This document shows positions 53,636 through 63,077 of a DNA stretch of 64,000 nucleotides, one piece after another. A model generated the notes under the pieces. The model was not told where the DNA came from. It saw only the letters and a program-made list of their open reading frames with translations, and did no database searches. The stretch's first letter is position 1, and every line of letters starts with the position of its first letter. The stretch is from an uncultured Lachnospiraceae bacterium (lineage in GTDB: Bacteria; Bacillota; Clostridia; Lachnospirales; Lachnospiraceae). A program made the translations under genes and the position numbers. The DNA lies in the NCBI GenBank assembly GCA_900554415.1, contig USGU01000014.1:1-64000 (forward strand), in the 5' to 3' direction.

Positions 53636-54460
53636 TTGAGTGATAACAAGATGGCCGACCGTATGATAAATGCCACCAAGCAGAAAGACCGCCAGAACTG
53701 GCGCAAAATGGGCGGCAAGAATTATAATGTTGGCGCTATCGTTTCATTAATTTTAATCTGTGTTATATGGTACATTGCTGCACACATTGTAAACTCTCCA
53801 TTTACATTTCCTTATTTTGAGAAGGTATTGTACGAGTTTTACTATAGTATTACAGATATGTATGTATTACGAAATCTTGCAATTACCATGCGTCGTGTAT
53901 TGACCGGTTCGGTATACGCGTTCATCATTGGATTTCCAATAGGAATGATTATGGGATATTCTCCGAAGATGCTTCAGATTATGTCTCCATTTATTAACTC
54001 CTTAAGACAGGTTCCTATCATGGCATGGGTTCCACTTGCAATCGTGTGGTTTGGTATCGGTGACGGGCCAACCGTATTCTTAATTGCATTCAGTGGTATT
54101 TTTACCATTATTCTGAATACCGTAGCAGGTGTCCAGGACATCAGCAAAGATTTTTATAACGCTGCAAGGTCTATGGGAGCCGGCACATTAAGTATTATCA
54201 AGGATATTGTTGTTCCTGGTTCTCTTCCAGGTGTGCTTACCGGTGTTCGTCTGGCAATTGGTATGGGCTGGATGTCCGTAATATGAGCGGAGTTCATCGC
54301 GACAAGTGCCGGATTCGGTTACATAATGGTGGAAGCACAGGGCAGATTACAGACAGAGAAAGTTATTGCTTACATGATTTTAGCTGGAGTAATCGGTTTC
54401 CTTATTGATACAGTCATGGTTCTCGTTGAAAAAATTCTGCTCAGATGGAAAGCAGCATAA
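53636..54460 (+). CDS. saoP: ABC transporter permease, selenoprotein (SaoP type)
   Basis: A 274-residue NitT/TauT-type permease with six helices and the EAA loop (FYNAARSMGAGTLSIIKDI, VVPGSLPGVLTGVRLAIG). The frame meets UGA at 54284-54286 (Sec217 in GWMSVI-U-AEFIATSAGFG) and continues for 57 codons that complete the last helices. Without read-through the protein would lack its C-terminal membrane part. A hairpin starts 19 nt after UGA. Translation begins at TTG seven bases after GGGAGG. It is divergent from the saoT operon and shares a terminator with the LysR gene. Confidence 0.86.
54306..54322 (+). promoter_or_regulatory. bSECIS hairpin of saoP
   Basis: GUG-CCG-GAUU-CGG-U-UAC, six pairs with a one-base bulge, 19 nt after UGA, loop beginning with G. 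Confidence 0.6.
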
Positions 54461-54515
54461 AACAATAGAACATGAAAAGATGGAATTACGGCATGTACAC
54501 CAGGTTGCCGCCATC

Positions 54516-54566
54516 AAAAAAAGTTTCTGAAATTCGAAGATATATCTGAATTTCAGAAACTTTTTT
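54516..54566. terminator. Bidirectional terminator between saoP and the LysR gene
   Basis: AAAAAAGTTTCTGAAATTC pairs with GAATTTCAGAAACTTTTTT, near perfect, with T runs on both strands. Confidence 0.9.
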
Positions 54567-54569
54567 GTT

Positions 54570-55478
54570 TTACAGTTTTTTTCCCGCACAATATTCCCTA
54601 AGACATTGCATCACACCTTTTGCCATAGGGGATAAGATTCTTTCCTTATTGTACATTAAATAGAATCTTCTCTTCGAACTGCAATTTTGAAAAGAAAATT
54701 CCAGCACCTTCTGCTTTTCTACTGACTCTCTCGCAGCTGTTTTACTGATAAAGGCAACTCCTGCACCTGCCTCCACTGCTCTTCTTACCATTTCGGAAGA
54801 TTCAAACTGTGCGAATACATTTAACTTCCGAACGTTCAGCTTTAATTCCTGCTCCAGATTCTCCACTGCCATCTTCGTACCGCTTCCCAGTTCTCGGGTA
54901 ATAAACCGTTCTTTTCTCAACTGTTCCACTGCAATACAACCATTCATATTCTGATATTTAGGCACATTCGGCGTGATAAGCACAATCTCATCCTCAAAAA
55001 GAACCTCCGAGTAAATCTTGTCACTTTCGCACTCCAGACCGCCAATTCCTATTTCCACATCGCAGTCCAGCAATTTCTGCAGGACATCCCCACTGTCACC
55101 TTCCGATACTCTGAAATTCACGTTTCCATTCTTCACTTTATGATAAACCAGAAACTGTGGAAACATATAATATGCCGGAACCGAGGAAAGTGCCAGCTTC
55201 ACAACACCTCTTGTATCCTCCTCACATCGGTTTAATCGTCTTAACGCCTGATTCTCCGTTTCCATAAGCTGAATTGCATATGGATAAAATATTTTCCCTT
55301 CATCCGATAAAACAACATCCTTGGTAGAACGCACCAAAAGCTGCACTCCAAGCTCCGCCTCCAACTGTTTAATATGTGTGCTTATAGTCGGTTGCGATAA
55401 ATATAAATACTTAGCCGCAAGGGAAAAACTCTTATAATTAACAACTCCAATAAAACTTCTGATGTACTCCAGTCTCAT
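54570..55478 (-). CDS. LysR-family regulator of the sao locus
   Basis: A 302-residue LysR protein: N-terminal helix-turn-helix (KSFSLAAKYLYLSQPTISTH, IKQLEAELGVQLLVRS) and a CysB-like effector domain (ALSSVPAYYMFPQFL, EIGIGGLE, TRELGSGTKMAVE). It is divergent from the first Cys-rich binding-protein gene, the classical arrangement for LysR control of the neighbour. LysR regulators linked to selenium metabolism are known in Clostridia; the effector here is unknown. Confidence 0.88.
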   Translation of the reverse strand: MRLEYIRSFIGVVNYKSFSLAAKYLYLSQPTISTHIKQLEAELGVQLLVRSTKDVVLSDEGKIFYPYAIQLMETENQALRRLNRCEEDTRGVVKLALSSVPAYYMFPQFLVYHKVKNGNVNFRVSEGDSGDVLQKLLDCDVEIGIGGLECESDKIYSEVLFEDEIVLITPNVPKYQNMNGCIAVEQLRKERFITRELGSGTKMAVENLEQELKLNVRKLNVFAQFESSEMVRRAVEAGAGVAFISKTAARESVEKQKVLEFSFQNCSSKRRFYLMYNKERILSPMAKGVMQCLREYCAGKKL

Positions 55479-55710
55479 GTTTACTCTACTCTCTTCTAAT
55501 CATAATGCAAAATGCTCAAAACTCTAGCAATTCTATTATAGGCGATACAAGCCATAACTTCTAATTGAAAATATTAATATAAGACTTTCTTTATTTCTTT
55601 TATCAATTTATAGGCTTTCAAAATAATATTGAACTTTTTATTAAAAAAGCAAATATTTTCCTTTTCATCTTTTCTTTTTCTTAACCGTTTGCTATCATGT
55701 ACTTGCATTT

Positions 55711-55726
55711 ATTAATAAATATTAAT
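55711..55726. promoter_or_regulatory. Shared palindrome upstream of binding-protein gene 1
   Basis: ATTAATA-AA-TATTAAT, perfect 7-bp arms, in the LysR/binding-protein intergenic region. It matches the copies at 53450 and 57606. Confidence 0.5.
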
Positions 55727-55769
55727 TTTTGTTTTAATTAATTATTCAAAATATGAGGAGGATGTATTT

Positions 55770-57041
55770 ATGAAAAAAAGATTAGTCGCTGTACTTCTTG
55801 TTGCGGCAATGTCAATGTCTCTTCTCACTGCATGTCGTGACAGTGGAGAACGCACAGCAACAAAAGATGTTGCAGAAACCGGATATAGCGCCGAAGAGGC
55901 TGTAAAGGATTTTGAATTTGGAGAATTAAACGACACCGAAAAAAATTATACCGTCGAAATGGGCTATAATAACTGTGACCATATGGTTGCTTCAATCATC
56001 GGTGAAAAAGCCGGAATTTATGAAGCCTTAGGTTTAAAAGTTAATATCACAAAATCCGGTGAGACTTTAAAAGCTCTCACCAGTGGTTCGATGGATGTTG
56101 GTTATACAGGTGTTGAAGGTGCCATCCGCGCTGTAAATCAGGGTGCTCCATTCTTTATTGCAGCTGCAAACCACATGGGTGGTTCTATGTATCTTGTCGC
56201 AAGTAATGATATTAAAAACGCTCAGGATTTAGTAGGAAAGACAATTTCTATGACAGCGACTCCTGATATTGACCCTACATATCTTACATGGCAGGAAGAA
56301 ATCGGATTTGATGCCGACCCTTCAAAATACAACATCGTAAGTATGGGACAGCAGGATGCTATGTTTGCATTAAAAGCTGGACAGATTGATGCCTTCAGAT
56401 GTTGTGATCCATATGCTTCTATTGCTGAATTCGAAGGATTTGGACACATTCTTGCCGTTGACTGGGCTGCTGCTGATATTTCTGTTGATTCAGATTATGA
56501 TGACTGGGGACTTTGCTGTATCTACGCTATGAACACAGAATTCTCTGAAAAGTGCCCTGAACTTGCAAGACGTTTAATCTATGCTCATCATTTAGCAATT
56601 AAATTTATGTATGAACATCCATACAATGCTGCTATGATGTTCGCTGACGGATTTGACGTAGATCCATATGTTGCTCTTCGTACAATCTATATGAAGACCG
56701 TTGCAGAAGGACGTACTATTACATGGAAATTTACAGATGGAAATGTTGATAGTTTCTTAAATTACTATACACAGTTTCCTCAGATTCCAGATGATGAAAT
56801 TCCATTCATCGAAGACCGTACAAAACTGATTTCTTCTGATGTACTTGAATCCGCTAAGATTGAAGACTTCCAGACATATATCAAGAACACTGTAGATGAA
56901 ATATTCCCTCTTGGAACAACATTCGAAGATTGGTATAATAAGGCAAAAGAAATCGATGGTATCTCAGATGAAGATGCAGTTGATATTTCAAAAACAGCTA
57001 CACCTTACTTAAATGAAAATGTAAAAGGTACTGACAAAAAG
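55770..57041 (+). CDS. Cys-rich ABC substrate-binding lipoprotein, paralogue 1
   Basis: A 424-residue lipoprotein (lipobox LLTAC, Cys22) of the NitT/SsuA/ThiY binding-protein type (AGIYEALGLKVNITKSGE, MDVGYTGVEGAI). It has an unusual set of cysteines: Cys69 (YNNCDHMV), the vicinal pairs Cys211-212 (FRCCDPYASIAE) and Cys249-250 (WGLCCIYAMN), and Cys262. Such pairs could bind a thiophilic metal(loid) compound. It probably feeds the SaoP/SaoA importer. A second copy lies 620 bp downstream. GAGGAGG precedes the ATG. Confidence 0.87.
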
Positions 57042-57081
57042 TAATGCTGATAAAACTGATAAATAAATAAGCTATTACCGG

Positions 57082-57153
57082 GAACGCGTCTTTGACGCGT
57101 TCTTGGTATATATGCCATTAAAAGAACCTGCGATATATTACCGCAGGTTCTTT
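57082..57153. terminator. Double hairpin after paralogue 1
   Basis: GAACGCGTC-TTT-GACGCGTTC is perfect but has no T run; the next, AAAGAACCTGCG with CGCAGGTTCTTT, is a perfect 12-bp stem and likely the terminator. Confidence 0.75.
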
Positions 57154-57177
57154 CACTTTCAAATTCTATCTTTTTTA

Positions 57178-57281
57178 TTACTCCACTTCCATCACTCTTG
57201 GAAAATCCAGAATAAACATAGTTCCCTTTCCCACGTCTGTTTTTACCCGTATTGTACCGCCATGTTCTTCCGTCAATCGTG
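57178..57281 (-). pseudogene. Relic of the sao histidine kinase C-terminus
   Basis: The - strand encodes LTEEHGGTIRVKTDVGKGT and FILDFPRV then a stop, closely matching the end of the intact kinase at 59081-60703. It is convergent with paralogue 1, just as the intact kinase is with paralogue 2. The rest of the kinase is deleted; the sequence joins a saoD start at about 57281. Confidence 0.85.
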
Positions 57282-57311
57282 TTCTGATTCGAATAAATAA
57301 GCTACTTTCAT
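57279..57311 (-). pseudogene. Relic of the saoD start
   Basis: ATG followed by codons for KVAYLFESEH, identical to the first residues of saoD, with the same leader (CTGATAAATAAATAATTTAT) upstream. It ends where the kinase relic begins. Confidence 0.85.
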
Positions 57312-57340
57312 GGTATCATACCTCCTGATAAATAAATAAT

Positions 57341-57455
57341 TTATTCTTCAAATGTAGCCTTCGCCTCTCTCACAGCAACATTGATATCTGCCTTAATTAA
57401 ACCTTCCGGATCCTGATGAAACGTAAATGCTGCTCCAATGGCATCACATAACTTC
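57341..57455 (-). pseudogene. Relic of a saoL-like C-terminus
   Basis: The - strand encodes DPEGLIKADINVAVREAKAT before a stop, against DPESLIKADINIAVNEAKAT in saoL, in the same place relative to the saoD start. Upstream of DPE the sequence differs from saoL (CDAIGAAFTFHQ), so it came from a diverged copy. Confidence 0.8.
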
Positions 57456-57746
57456 CAATTGAAAATATTAATATAAGACTCTCTTTATTTCTTTTACCAA
57501 TTTATAGGTTTTCGAAATATTGTTGAACTTTTTTATTGAAAAAGCAAATATTTCACTTTTCATCTTTTCTTTTTCTTAACCGTTTGCTATCATGTACTTG
57601 CATTTATTAATAAATATTAATTTTTGTTTTAATTAATTATTCAAAATATGAGGAGGATGTATTTATGAAAAAAAGATTAGTCGCTGTACTTCTTGTTGCG
57701 GCAATGTCAATGTCTCTTCTCACTGCATGTCGTGACAGTGGAGAAA
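57447..57746. repeat. Duplicated promoter and signal-peptide region (copy of 55552-55850)
   Basis: About 210 bp of upstream DNA and the first 81 coding bases (through the lipobox) are nearly identical to the region before and at the start of paralogue 1, including the palindrome. Similarity falls sharply after the shared DSGE codons. Confidence 0.88.
57606..57621. promoter_or_regulatory. Shared palindrome upstream of binding-protein gene 2
   Basis: ATTAATA-AA-TATTAAT, identical to the copy before paralogue 1. Confidence 0.5.
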
Positions 57747-58951
57747 ATAAGGCAACGGTTGACATCGAACAGACAGATTACGACCCAGAGGAAGAGGTAA
57801 AGAATTTCGAATTCGGAGAACTTTCAGATGAAGAAAAGAATTACACTGTTGAAATGGGTTATAACAACTGTGACCACATGGTAGCTGCTATCATCGGTGA
57901 AAAAGCAGGTATCTACAAAGCATTAGGACTGAATGTAAACGTTACCAAATCAGGTGAAACTGTAAAAGCTCTTGTCAGTGGTGCAATGGATGTAGGATAT
58001 ATCGGTGTTGGAGCTTCTGCTCTCTCTCAGAATCCTCCATACTTCATCGCTGCTGCTAACCATACTGGTGGTTCCCGTTACTTAGTAGTAAGCAACGATA
58101 TTACAGAACCTTCCCAGATCGAGGGAAAAACAATTGCCATGACATCTACACCGGAAGGTAACGCTGAATGGCGTGCATGGGCAAGAGATTACAATGTATC
58201 CTTTAATGCAGCGGATTACAATATCGTTTCCATGGGACAGCAGGACGCTATGTTCGCATTAAAGGCCGGACAGATTGATGGTTTCGTATGCTGTGACCCA
58301 TATGCTTCTATCGCTGAATTCGAAGGATTTGGACATATCATGTTCACAAGCTGGGGAATCAATATGCCGGAAGACGGAAGCCTTCCAGGGTCTGATGACT
58401 GGGCAAGATGTTGTGCATTGGCTATGAACAAAGACTTTGCCGAACAGCATCCGGAACTTGCAAGACGTCTTGTATATGCACATATGCTTTCTATCAAATA
58501 CTTATACGAACATCCATACAATGCTTCTATGATGTTCGCTGATGGTTTTGATTGCGACCCATATGTAGGACTTCGTACCGTATATATGAAGACAGTCGCT
58601 GAAGGACGTACCATTACATGGCATTGGTCTCAGGCAAACTTACAGAATGATGAAGATTTCGATACACAGTTTACAAATCCTTCTATCACTGAAACAGATA
58701 TCAGTTATGTAAGCATTTTCGAAGATTCTCTGAAGAGAGCAACCGAATTAGCTGATTCTGCAAAACTTGATGACTTTGATGAATACATCAAAGAAAAAGT
58801 GGACCCAATCTCTCCACTCGGAATCACTTTTGAAGACTGGTATGAACATGCTAAGACAATCGATGGTATCTCAGATGAAGATGCAGTTGATATTTCAAAG
58901 ACAGCTACACCATACTTAAACGAAAATGTTGAAGGAACTGACAAGAAATAA
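57665..58951 (+). CDS. Cys-rich ABC substrate-binding lipoprotein, paralogue 2
   Basis: A 428-residue paralogue of the preceding binding protein. The signal peptide and lipobox are identical and the last 25 residues nearly so; the middle has diverged, mostly in the region TSTPEGNAEWRAWARDYNV. The conserved cysteines YNNCDHMV, FVCCDPYASIAE and WARCCALAMN are kept, which argues they bind ligand. It may recognise a related but different compound. It is convergent with the sao histidine kinase. Confidence 0.87.
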   Translation: MKKRLVAVLLVAAMSMSLLTACRDSGENKATVDIEQTDYDPEEEVKNFEFGELSDEEKNYTVEMGYNNCDHMVAAIIGEKAGIYKALGLNVNVTKSGETVKALVSGAMDVGYIGVGASALSQNPPYFIAAANHTGGSRYLVVSNDITEPSQIEGKTIAMTSTPEGNAEWRAWARDYNVSFNAADYNIVSMGQQDAMFALKAGQIDGFVCCDPYASIAEFEGFGHIMFTSWGINMPEDGSLPGSDDWARCCALAMNKDFAEQHPELARRLVYAHMLSIKYLYEHPYNASMMFADGFDCDPYVGLRTVYMKTVAEGRTITWHWSQANLQNDEDFDTQFTNPSITETDISYVSIFEDSLKRATELADSAKLDDFDEYIKEKVDPISPLGITFEDWYEHAKTIDGISDEDAVDISKTATPYLNENVEGTDKK

Positions 58952-58989
58952 TACAAATAAAACTGATAAATAAGCACTTTCATATGCAT

Positions 58990-59025
58990 AAAAGAAGCTT
59001 GCAACTTGTTGCAGGCTTCTTTTTC
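58990..59025. terminator. Terminator after paralogue 2
   Basis: AAAAGAAGCTTGCAA pairs with TTGCAGGCTTCTTTT (one bulge), followed by a T run. Confidence 0.8.
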
Positions 59026-59080
59026 TGTTACTCCGGATAGCAAAAGTTCTGCTGAAACTTTTTATACACTTTCCTATTCC

Positions 59081-60703
59081 TTACACATCTCTCACTCTCG
59101 GGAAATCCAGAATAAACATGGTCCCTTTTCCCACTTCTGTTTTTACCCGAACCGTGCCGCCATGTTCTTCCGTCAATCGTTTTACTACTGTAAGACCAAT
59201 TCCCGTTCCTTCCCCGGCCTGTTTGGTCGTAAAGAACGGTTGGAATACCTGTCTCTTAATCTCAGCTGGTATTCCGCTTCCGGTATCTTCTACTACAAGT
59301 CTTACTTTCCTATCATCATCTGTACTAAGTCCAAACTGGATACTTAAGGTTCCACCATCCTTCATGGCATGCATGGCATTGGTTGTCAGGTTAAGCAGAA
59401 TCTGATTCAAAGCCCCCACCTGACCATGTATATGATACGTAGTTTTACAAATACTTTCTTTAAAGGATATATTTGCCGGCAGCAATTTACGGACCATATT
59501 TACGCTTTCCCGCACCGCATAAGTCGCATCGTAATCTGTCAGCACCTTTTCCGCTTTGCCCTGCCGACTGTAGCTCAAAAGCTGCTTTGCCAGCTCCTCA
59601 CATCGCTTCGTAGCGCTCTTCAGCTCTGCTATCTCATCTGGCATTTCCCGGTAAACCACTTCGTTTTCTTCCAGCAAATCCGTATACAGCACAATCGGAG
59701 TCATCAAATTATTGAACTCATGTGCAATAGAACCGGTAAGCACGCTCATTGTCTTCGAATGATTATATTTCTGCATGAGACCTTCCTGTTTCTTCATCGT
59801 CTCATTCATAACCTTTTCATGCTGCAGTTCTTTCATTAGCAATTGTTCTTTCTTCCGATGCTCTGTAATCATATATGTAAAGACAATTACCCATACAAGA
59901 AAAGCAATCCCTATCAGAATCAGATAAAAAGAAATATTTTCAATGGGCTGCAATACCTTATCATAATCTTCTACAATATAAAGTACCAACTCTTCATTTC
60001 CAGCTTTTACCGTACTGAATGCAATTAATTTCCGCCTGCTCTGTGGAGTTCCTGCTTTCGTCTCATAAACCCACTCCACAGTGCATCCATTGGAAGCTGT
60101 GTGTGAAAGGGATAATTCTGCCTGATTGTAAGCACTCGGCATAACCACCTCATCACCCGCTTTTACAATGCAATATCCGTCATTTCCAAGCTGTAAATCC
60201 GCCAGTCCCTGTTCCTCCGTATACATTTCATCCAGATTCAGTTCTACCTGAACACAACCGGTAATCTTTCCCTGAACTGAAACTGCCTTTGTCATGTATA
60301 GTACATAGAACCCTTCTTCTGTCTGCTTTACCGGCCCAATCAGCACTTCTACCGGATTTTCAATTGCACTGTTTAATACATTTTTCTGCCATCGTTCCAT
60401 GTTTTCTATCTCTTCGGATGAAACATAGGTACTTTTTTCCTTCAGCTTTATCATACCTTTTTCCACATCATCAAGACTGTCCATATCTCCTGACAATACT
60501 GCATAAAGCAAATCACGCTTAGCAAGAATCCCCGCCCCAAGGCTCTGCGCATTTACCTCTGCCATGCTTTTCAGGCTCTCCTGTTCATTTGCCACAATGG
60601 TTTTCTTTACACGTCCATAGCAGAACATAGCCGCTGCTACCAAGGCAATGATTCCTGCCACAGTAATCCCCATTTGTTTCCATAATACATTCTTTCTCTT
60701 CAT
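59081..60703 (-). CDS. Membrane histidine kinase of the sao locus
   Basis: A 540-residue kinase with two membrane helices (about 11-30 and 258-280) around an extracytoplasmic sensor of the Cache type (VLYMTKAVSVQGKITGCVQV, LADLQLGNDGYCIV), then an NtrB/FixL-like transmitter with phospho-His328 (GSIAHEFNNLMTPIV) and HATPase motifs (NLTTNAMHAMKDGG, DTGSGIP, GEGTGIGLTVVKRL). No HAMP domain is obvious. It is divergent from its probable partner response regulator. The placement suggests sensing of the compound handled by the sao system. Confidence 0.9.
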   Translation of the reverse strand: MKRKNVLWKQMGITVAGIIALVAAAMFCYGRVKKTIVANEQESLKSMAEVNAQSLGAGILAKRDLLYAVLSGDMDSLDDVEKGMIKLKEKSTYVSSEEIENMERWQKNVLNSAIENPVEVLIGPVKQTEEGFYVLYMTKAVSVQGKITGCVQVELNLDEMYTEEQGLADLQLGNDGYCIVKAGDEVVMPSAYNQAELSLSHTASNGCTVEWVYETKAGTPQSRRKLIAFSTVKAGNEELVLYIVEDYDKVLQPIENISFYLILIGIAFLVWVIVFTYMITEHRKKEQLLMKELQHEKVMNETMKKQEGLMQKYNHSKTMSVLTGSIAHEFNNLMTPIVLYTDLLEENEVVYREMPDEIAELKSATKRCEELAKQLLSYSRQGKAEKVLTDYDATYAVRESVNMVRKLLPANISFKESICKTTYHIHGQVGALNQILLNLTTNAMHAMKDGGTLSIQFGLSTDDDRKVRLVVEDTGSGIPAEIKRQVFQPFFTTKQAGEGTGIGLTVVKRLTEEHGGTVRVKTEVGKGTMFILDFPRVRDV

Positions 60704-60787
60704 AAATAACCTCTATAATATTTGACTTAAAAAACTACGCCCGATATAATAACAATGAACAAAACCGTGAAAGGAATGAAGCTTGTT

Positions 60788-61495
60788 ATGTCCGATATTT
60801 CCGTACTCGTTGTTGATGACGAGACATCCGTATTAAAAGCAATTAGCACTGTATTAAAGCATGAACAGATTACTGTGACTTGTGCACAAAGCAGCAAAGA
60901 AGCTTTCGACTATTTAGATACGCAGTCTTTTGATATTATTTTACTCGATATTATGATGCCAGAGCAAGATGGTTTTTCATTTTTAAAAGAATTACGTGAA
61001 CATCGGGTTCTGACACCCGTTATTTTACTAAGTGGGCGTGAAGAAGATGCCGCTCAAGTCGAGGGACTGGGACTTGGTGCAGATGATTATATGACAAAGC
61101 CGTTCAGCAAAACAGTACTCGTATCTAAAATTCGTGCCATCGTCAGACGCAGCCAACAATATTCTTCCACCGTTCCTGCTGCTCCACAGCCAATGCAGAC
61201 AGAAGTACAATGTGGAAACTTTACCTTACACTTAGATACACAGACTGTATTTAAAAATGGAAATGAGATTTCTTTGTCTTCCAAAGAATTTTCCCTGCTT
61301 TGCTACTTTATCGAAAATAAAGAAAAACTTCTGAGCAAGCAGGAAATTTTTTCGAAAGTATGGAAGGGAGATGCACCAGATAATAACACTATTCTGGTTT
61401 ATATCAAAAGACTTCGTGACAAAATTGAGGAAGACCCGTCAAATCCCAAGCATCTTACTACTGTCTGGGGAAAAGGTTATCAGTTTTTTCCATAG
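60788..61495 (+). CDS. OmpR-family response regulator of the sao locus
   Basis: Receiver domain with VVDDE and phospho-acceptor Asp54 (ILLDIMMPEQDG), then a winged helix ending LTTVWGKGYQFFP. The start at MSDISVL follows AAAGGA by 12 bases; an ATG 11 codons earlier sits directly behind a TATAAT-like sequence and has no ribosome site. It pairs with the divergent kinase, an unusual mix of an NtrB-type transmitter with an OmpR-type regulator. Confidence 0.88.
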   Translation: MSDISVLVVDDETSVLKAISTVLKHEQITVTCAQSSKEAFDYLDTQSFDIILLDIMMPEQDGFSFLKELREHRVLTPVILLSGREEDAAQVEGLGLGADDYMTKPFSKTVLVSKIRAIVRRSQQYSSTVPAAPQPMQTEVQCGNFTLHLDTQTVFKNGNEISLSSKEFSLLCYFIENKEKLLSKQEIFSKVWKGDAPDNNTILVYIKRLRDKIEEDPSNPKHLTTVWGKGYQFFP

Positions 61496-61525
61496 AGATT
61501 TTACAAAACACTCTTTCCTATATAC

Positions 61526-61561
61526 AAAAACTGGGGATACATTAATGTATCTCCAGTTTTT
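61526..61561. terminator. Bidirectional terminator
   Basis: AAAAACTGG-G-GATACATTAATGTATC-TCCAGTTTTT, nearly perfect, between the response regulator and the convergent DnaJ-type gene. Confidence 0.88.
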
Positions 61562-62504
61562 GTAATTCCTGTAATTTTTGTCGTTCCAGTACACTCACAT
61601 TCTTCGGTACTGCAATCTGTATTGTCACATATGCATCGCCATATACGGAAGAATCTTTCATCGATACAATACCTTTTTTCTTCAGGCGAATCTTACTTCC
61701 AGACTGTGTTCCCGCAGGAACTTTGCATTGTACATCTCCATACAAGGTATGGAATACAACATTACCGCCTAATACCGCAGTAGTATATGGAATATTCTCT
61801 GTTGTATAGACATCCATACCCTTTCTCTCATATCCAGGTTTCTCCGCAACATGAACCTTCAGCAGCAAATCACCTGCAGGAGCTTCGCCAGTTCCCGGAT
61901 AGCCCTTACCTTTTAATCGTACACTCTGACCATCGGCAATGCCTGCCGGAATCTTCACCTCAAGAGAACGGGACTGTCCATTTTCAAAGGAAATACGCTT
62001 ACTGCTTCCAAATGCCGCTTCTTCGAAAGTTACGTTAATATCTGCCGTCAAATCCCGGCCTTTTCTCTGGGATGAACCTGTACGCCTTCCAAAACCACCT
62101 TTGAAATCAGTTCGCGAACCACCATGAAACATATCGCCAAATATATCTCCAAAAATATCATCCATATTTCCATTTTCAAAATGAAATTCCTGATACTGAC
62201 CGCCATTTCCAAAATCAAATCCTTGTGTATTCCATCCGCCAGTATGTTGTCCTTGTGTATATCCCTGACCCGCACCTTCTTCGAAAGCAGCAAATCCAAA
62301 CTGGTCATAAAGTTTCTTCTTCTCCGCGTCGCTCAATACATTATAAGCTTCTGTAACTTCTTTAAAACGCTGTTCCGCTTCTTTATCATCCGGATTTGTA
62401 TCAGGATGATACTTCTTCGCAAGCTTCCTGTAAGCCCGCTTAATTTCCTTTGCATCTGCGTTTTTTGAAACCCCAAGGACATCATAATAATCTCTCTTTG
62501 GCAT
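61542..62504 (-). CDS. DnaJ-type co-chaperone without zinc finger (CbpA-like)
   Basis: A 320-residue J-protein: J-domain ([20 protein letters not shown] with HPD in [10 protein letters not shown]), a Gly/Phe-rich linker, and two C-terminal beta domains ([39 protein letters not shown]). The four CxxCxGxG zinc repeats of DnaJ are absent, so it is of the CbpA class. It stimulates Hsp70. The ATG follows AGGGAGG by nine bases. It lies downstream of hsp20 with a terminator hairpin between. Confidence 0.92.
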   Translation of the reverse strand: MPKRDYYDVLGVSKNADAKEIKRAYRKLAKKYHPDTNPDDKEAEQRFKEVTEAYNVLSDAEKKKLYDQFGFAAFEEGAGQGYTQGQHTGGWNTQGFDFGNGGQYQEFHFENGNMDDIFGDIFGDMFHGGSRTDFKGGFGRRTGSSQRKGRDLTADINVTFEEAAFGSSKRISFENGQSRSLEVKIPAGIADGQSVRLKGKGYPGTGEAPAGDLLLKVHVAEKPGYERKGMDVYTTENIPYTTAVLGGNVVFHTLYGDVQCKVPAGTQSGSKIRLKKKGIVSMKDSSVYGDAYVTIQIAVPKNVSVLERQKLQELQKLEIH

Positions 62505-62574
62505 AACCATCTACCTCCCTTCTATAGAGCAAATCTTCCTGATATTATTTCACAATCAATTTCTGGTAACGCTG

Positions 62575-62612
62575 AAAACGGGGCAGACTGCACTGCAGCC
62601 CATCCCCGTTTC
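62575..62612 (-). terminator. Terminator after hsp20
   Basis: On the - strand AAACGGGG pairs with CCCCGTTTT around a GC-rich loop that itself contains the palindrome CTGCAGTGCAG. Confidence 0.7.
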
Positions 62613-62633
62613 CACCATTTTGGCTCAAATCAT

Positions 62634-63077
62634 TTAACCTTCAATTGTGATATATTTCTTTTCTTCTACAGCAGGTTTCGCTTCTTTCTTCGGTACAAAT
62701 ACCTTCAGGATTCCATCCTCAAATTTTGCTTTGATATCCTCCTGCTCTACGGCATCTCCTACATAAAAGCTTCTGCTGCAATTTCCACAAAAACGTTCTC
62801 TGCGGATGTATTTGCCATTTTCATCCTTTTCATTATTTTCTGTATTCGTAGATGCACTGATGGTAAGTGTTCCGTCCTTAAGTTCTGCCTTTACATCTTC
62901 TTTCTTATATCCCGGAAGTTCGATGTGAAGCTCATATCCGGCATCATTCTCTTTCACATCTGTACTCATAACTGCTGCAGATGGAGTATTATATTTCACT
63001 ACTCTTTTCGCTGGTCTTGCAAAATCATCAAACAAATCATCAAATAAATTTTCTCCTAAAATACTAGACATTAACAT
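62634..63077 (-). CDS. Hsp20 small heat-shock protein
   Basis: A 147-residue alpha-crystallin-type chaperone: N-terminal region, crystallin domain (YELHIELPGYKKEDVKAEL through FEDGILKVFVPK, with the GILKV groove motif). The ATG is seven bases after GGAGG. A CIRCE operator lies about 160 bp upstream, so it is probably repressed by HrcA and induced by heat. It holds unfolded proteins for Hsp70/DnaJ, whose J-protein gene follows. Confidence 0.93.
   Translation of the reverse strand: MLMSSILGENLFDDLFDDFARPAKRVVKYNTPSAAVMSTDVKENDAGYELHIELPGYKKEDVKAELKDGTLTISASTNTENNEKDENGKYIRRERFCGNCSRSFYVGDAVEQEDIKAKFEDGILKVFVPKKEAKPAVEEKKYITIEG

Noticed and set aside
49999..54460. Reading the UGA-interrupted sao genes as frameshifted pseudogenes or sequencing errors
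   Set aside because: Five genes here, and saoC at 63330, each have exactly one UGA, no frameshift, conserved sequence after it, and a properly spaced hairpin. Random decay would also give UAA, UAG and indels.
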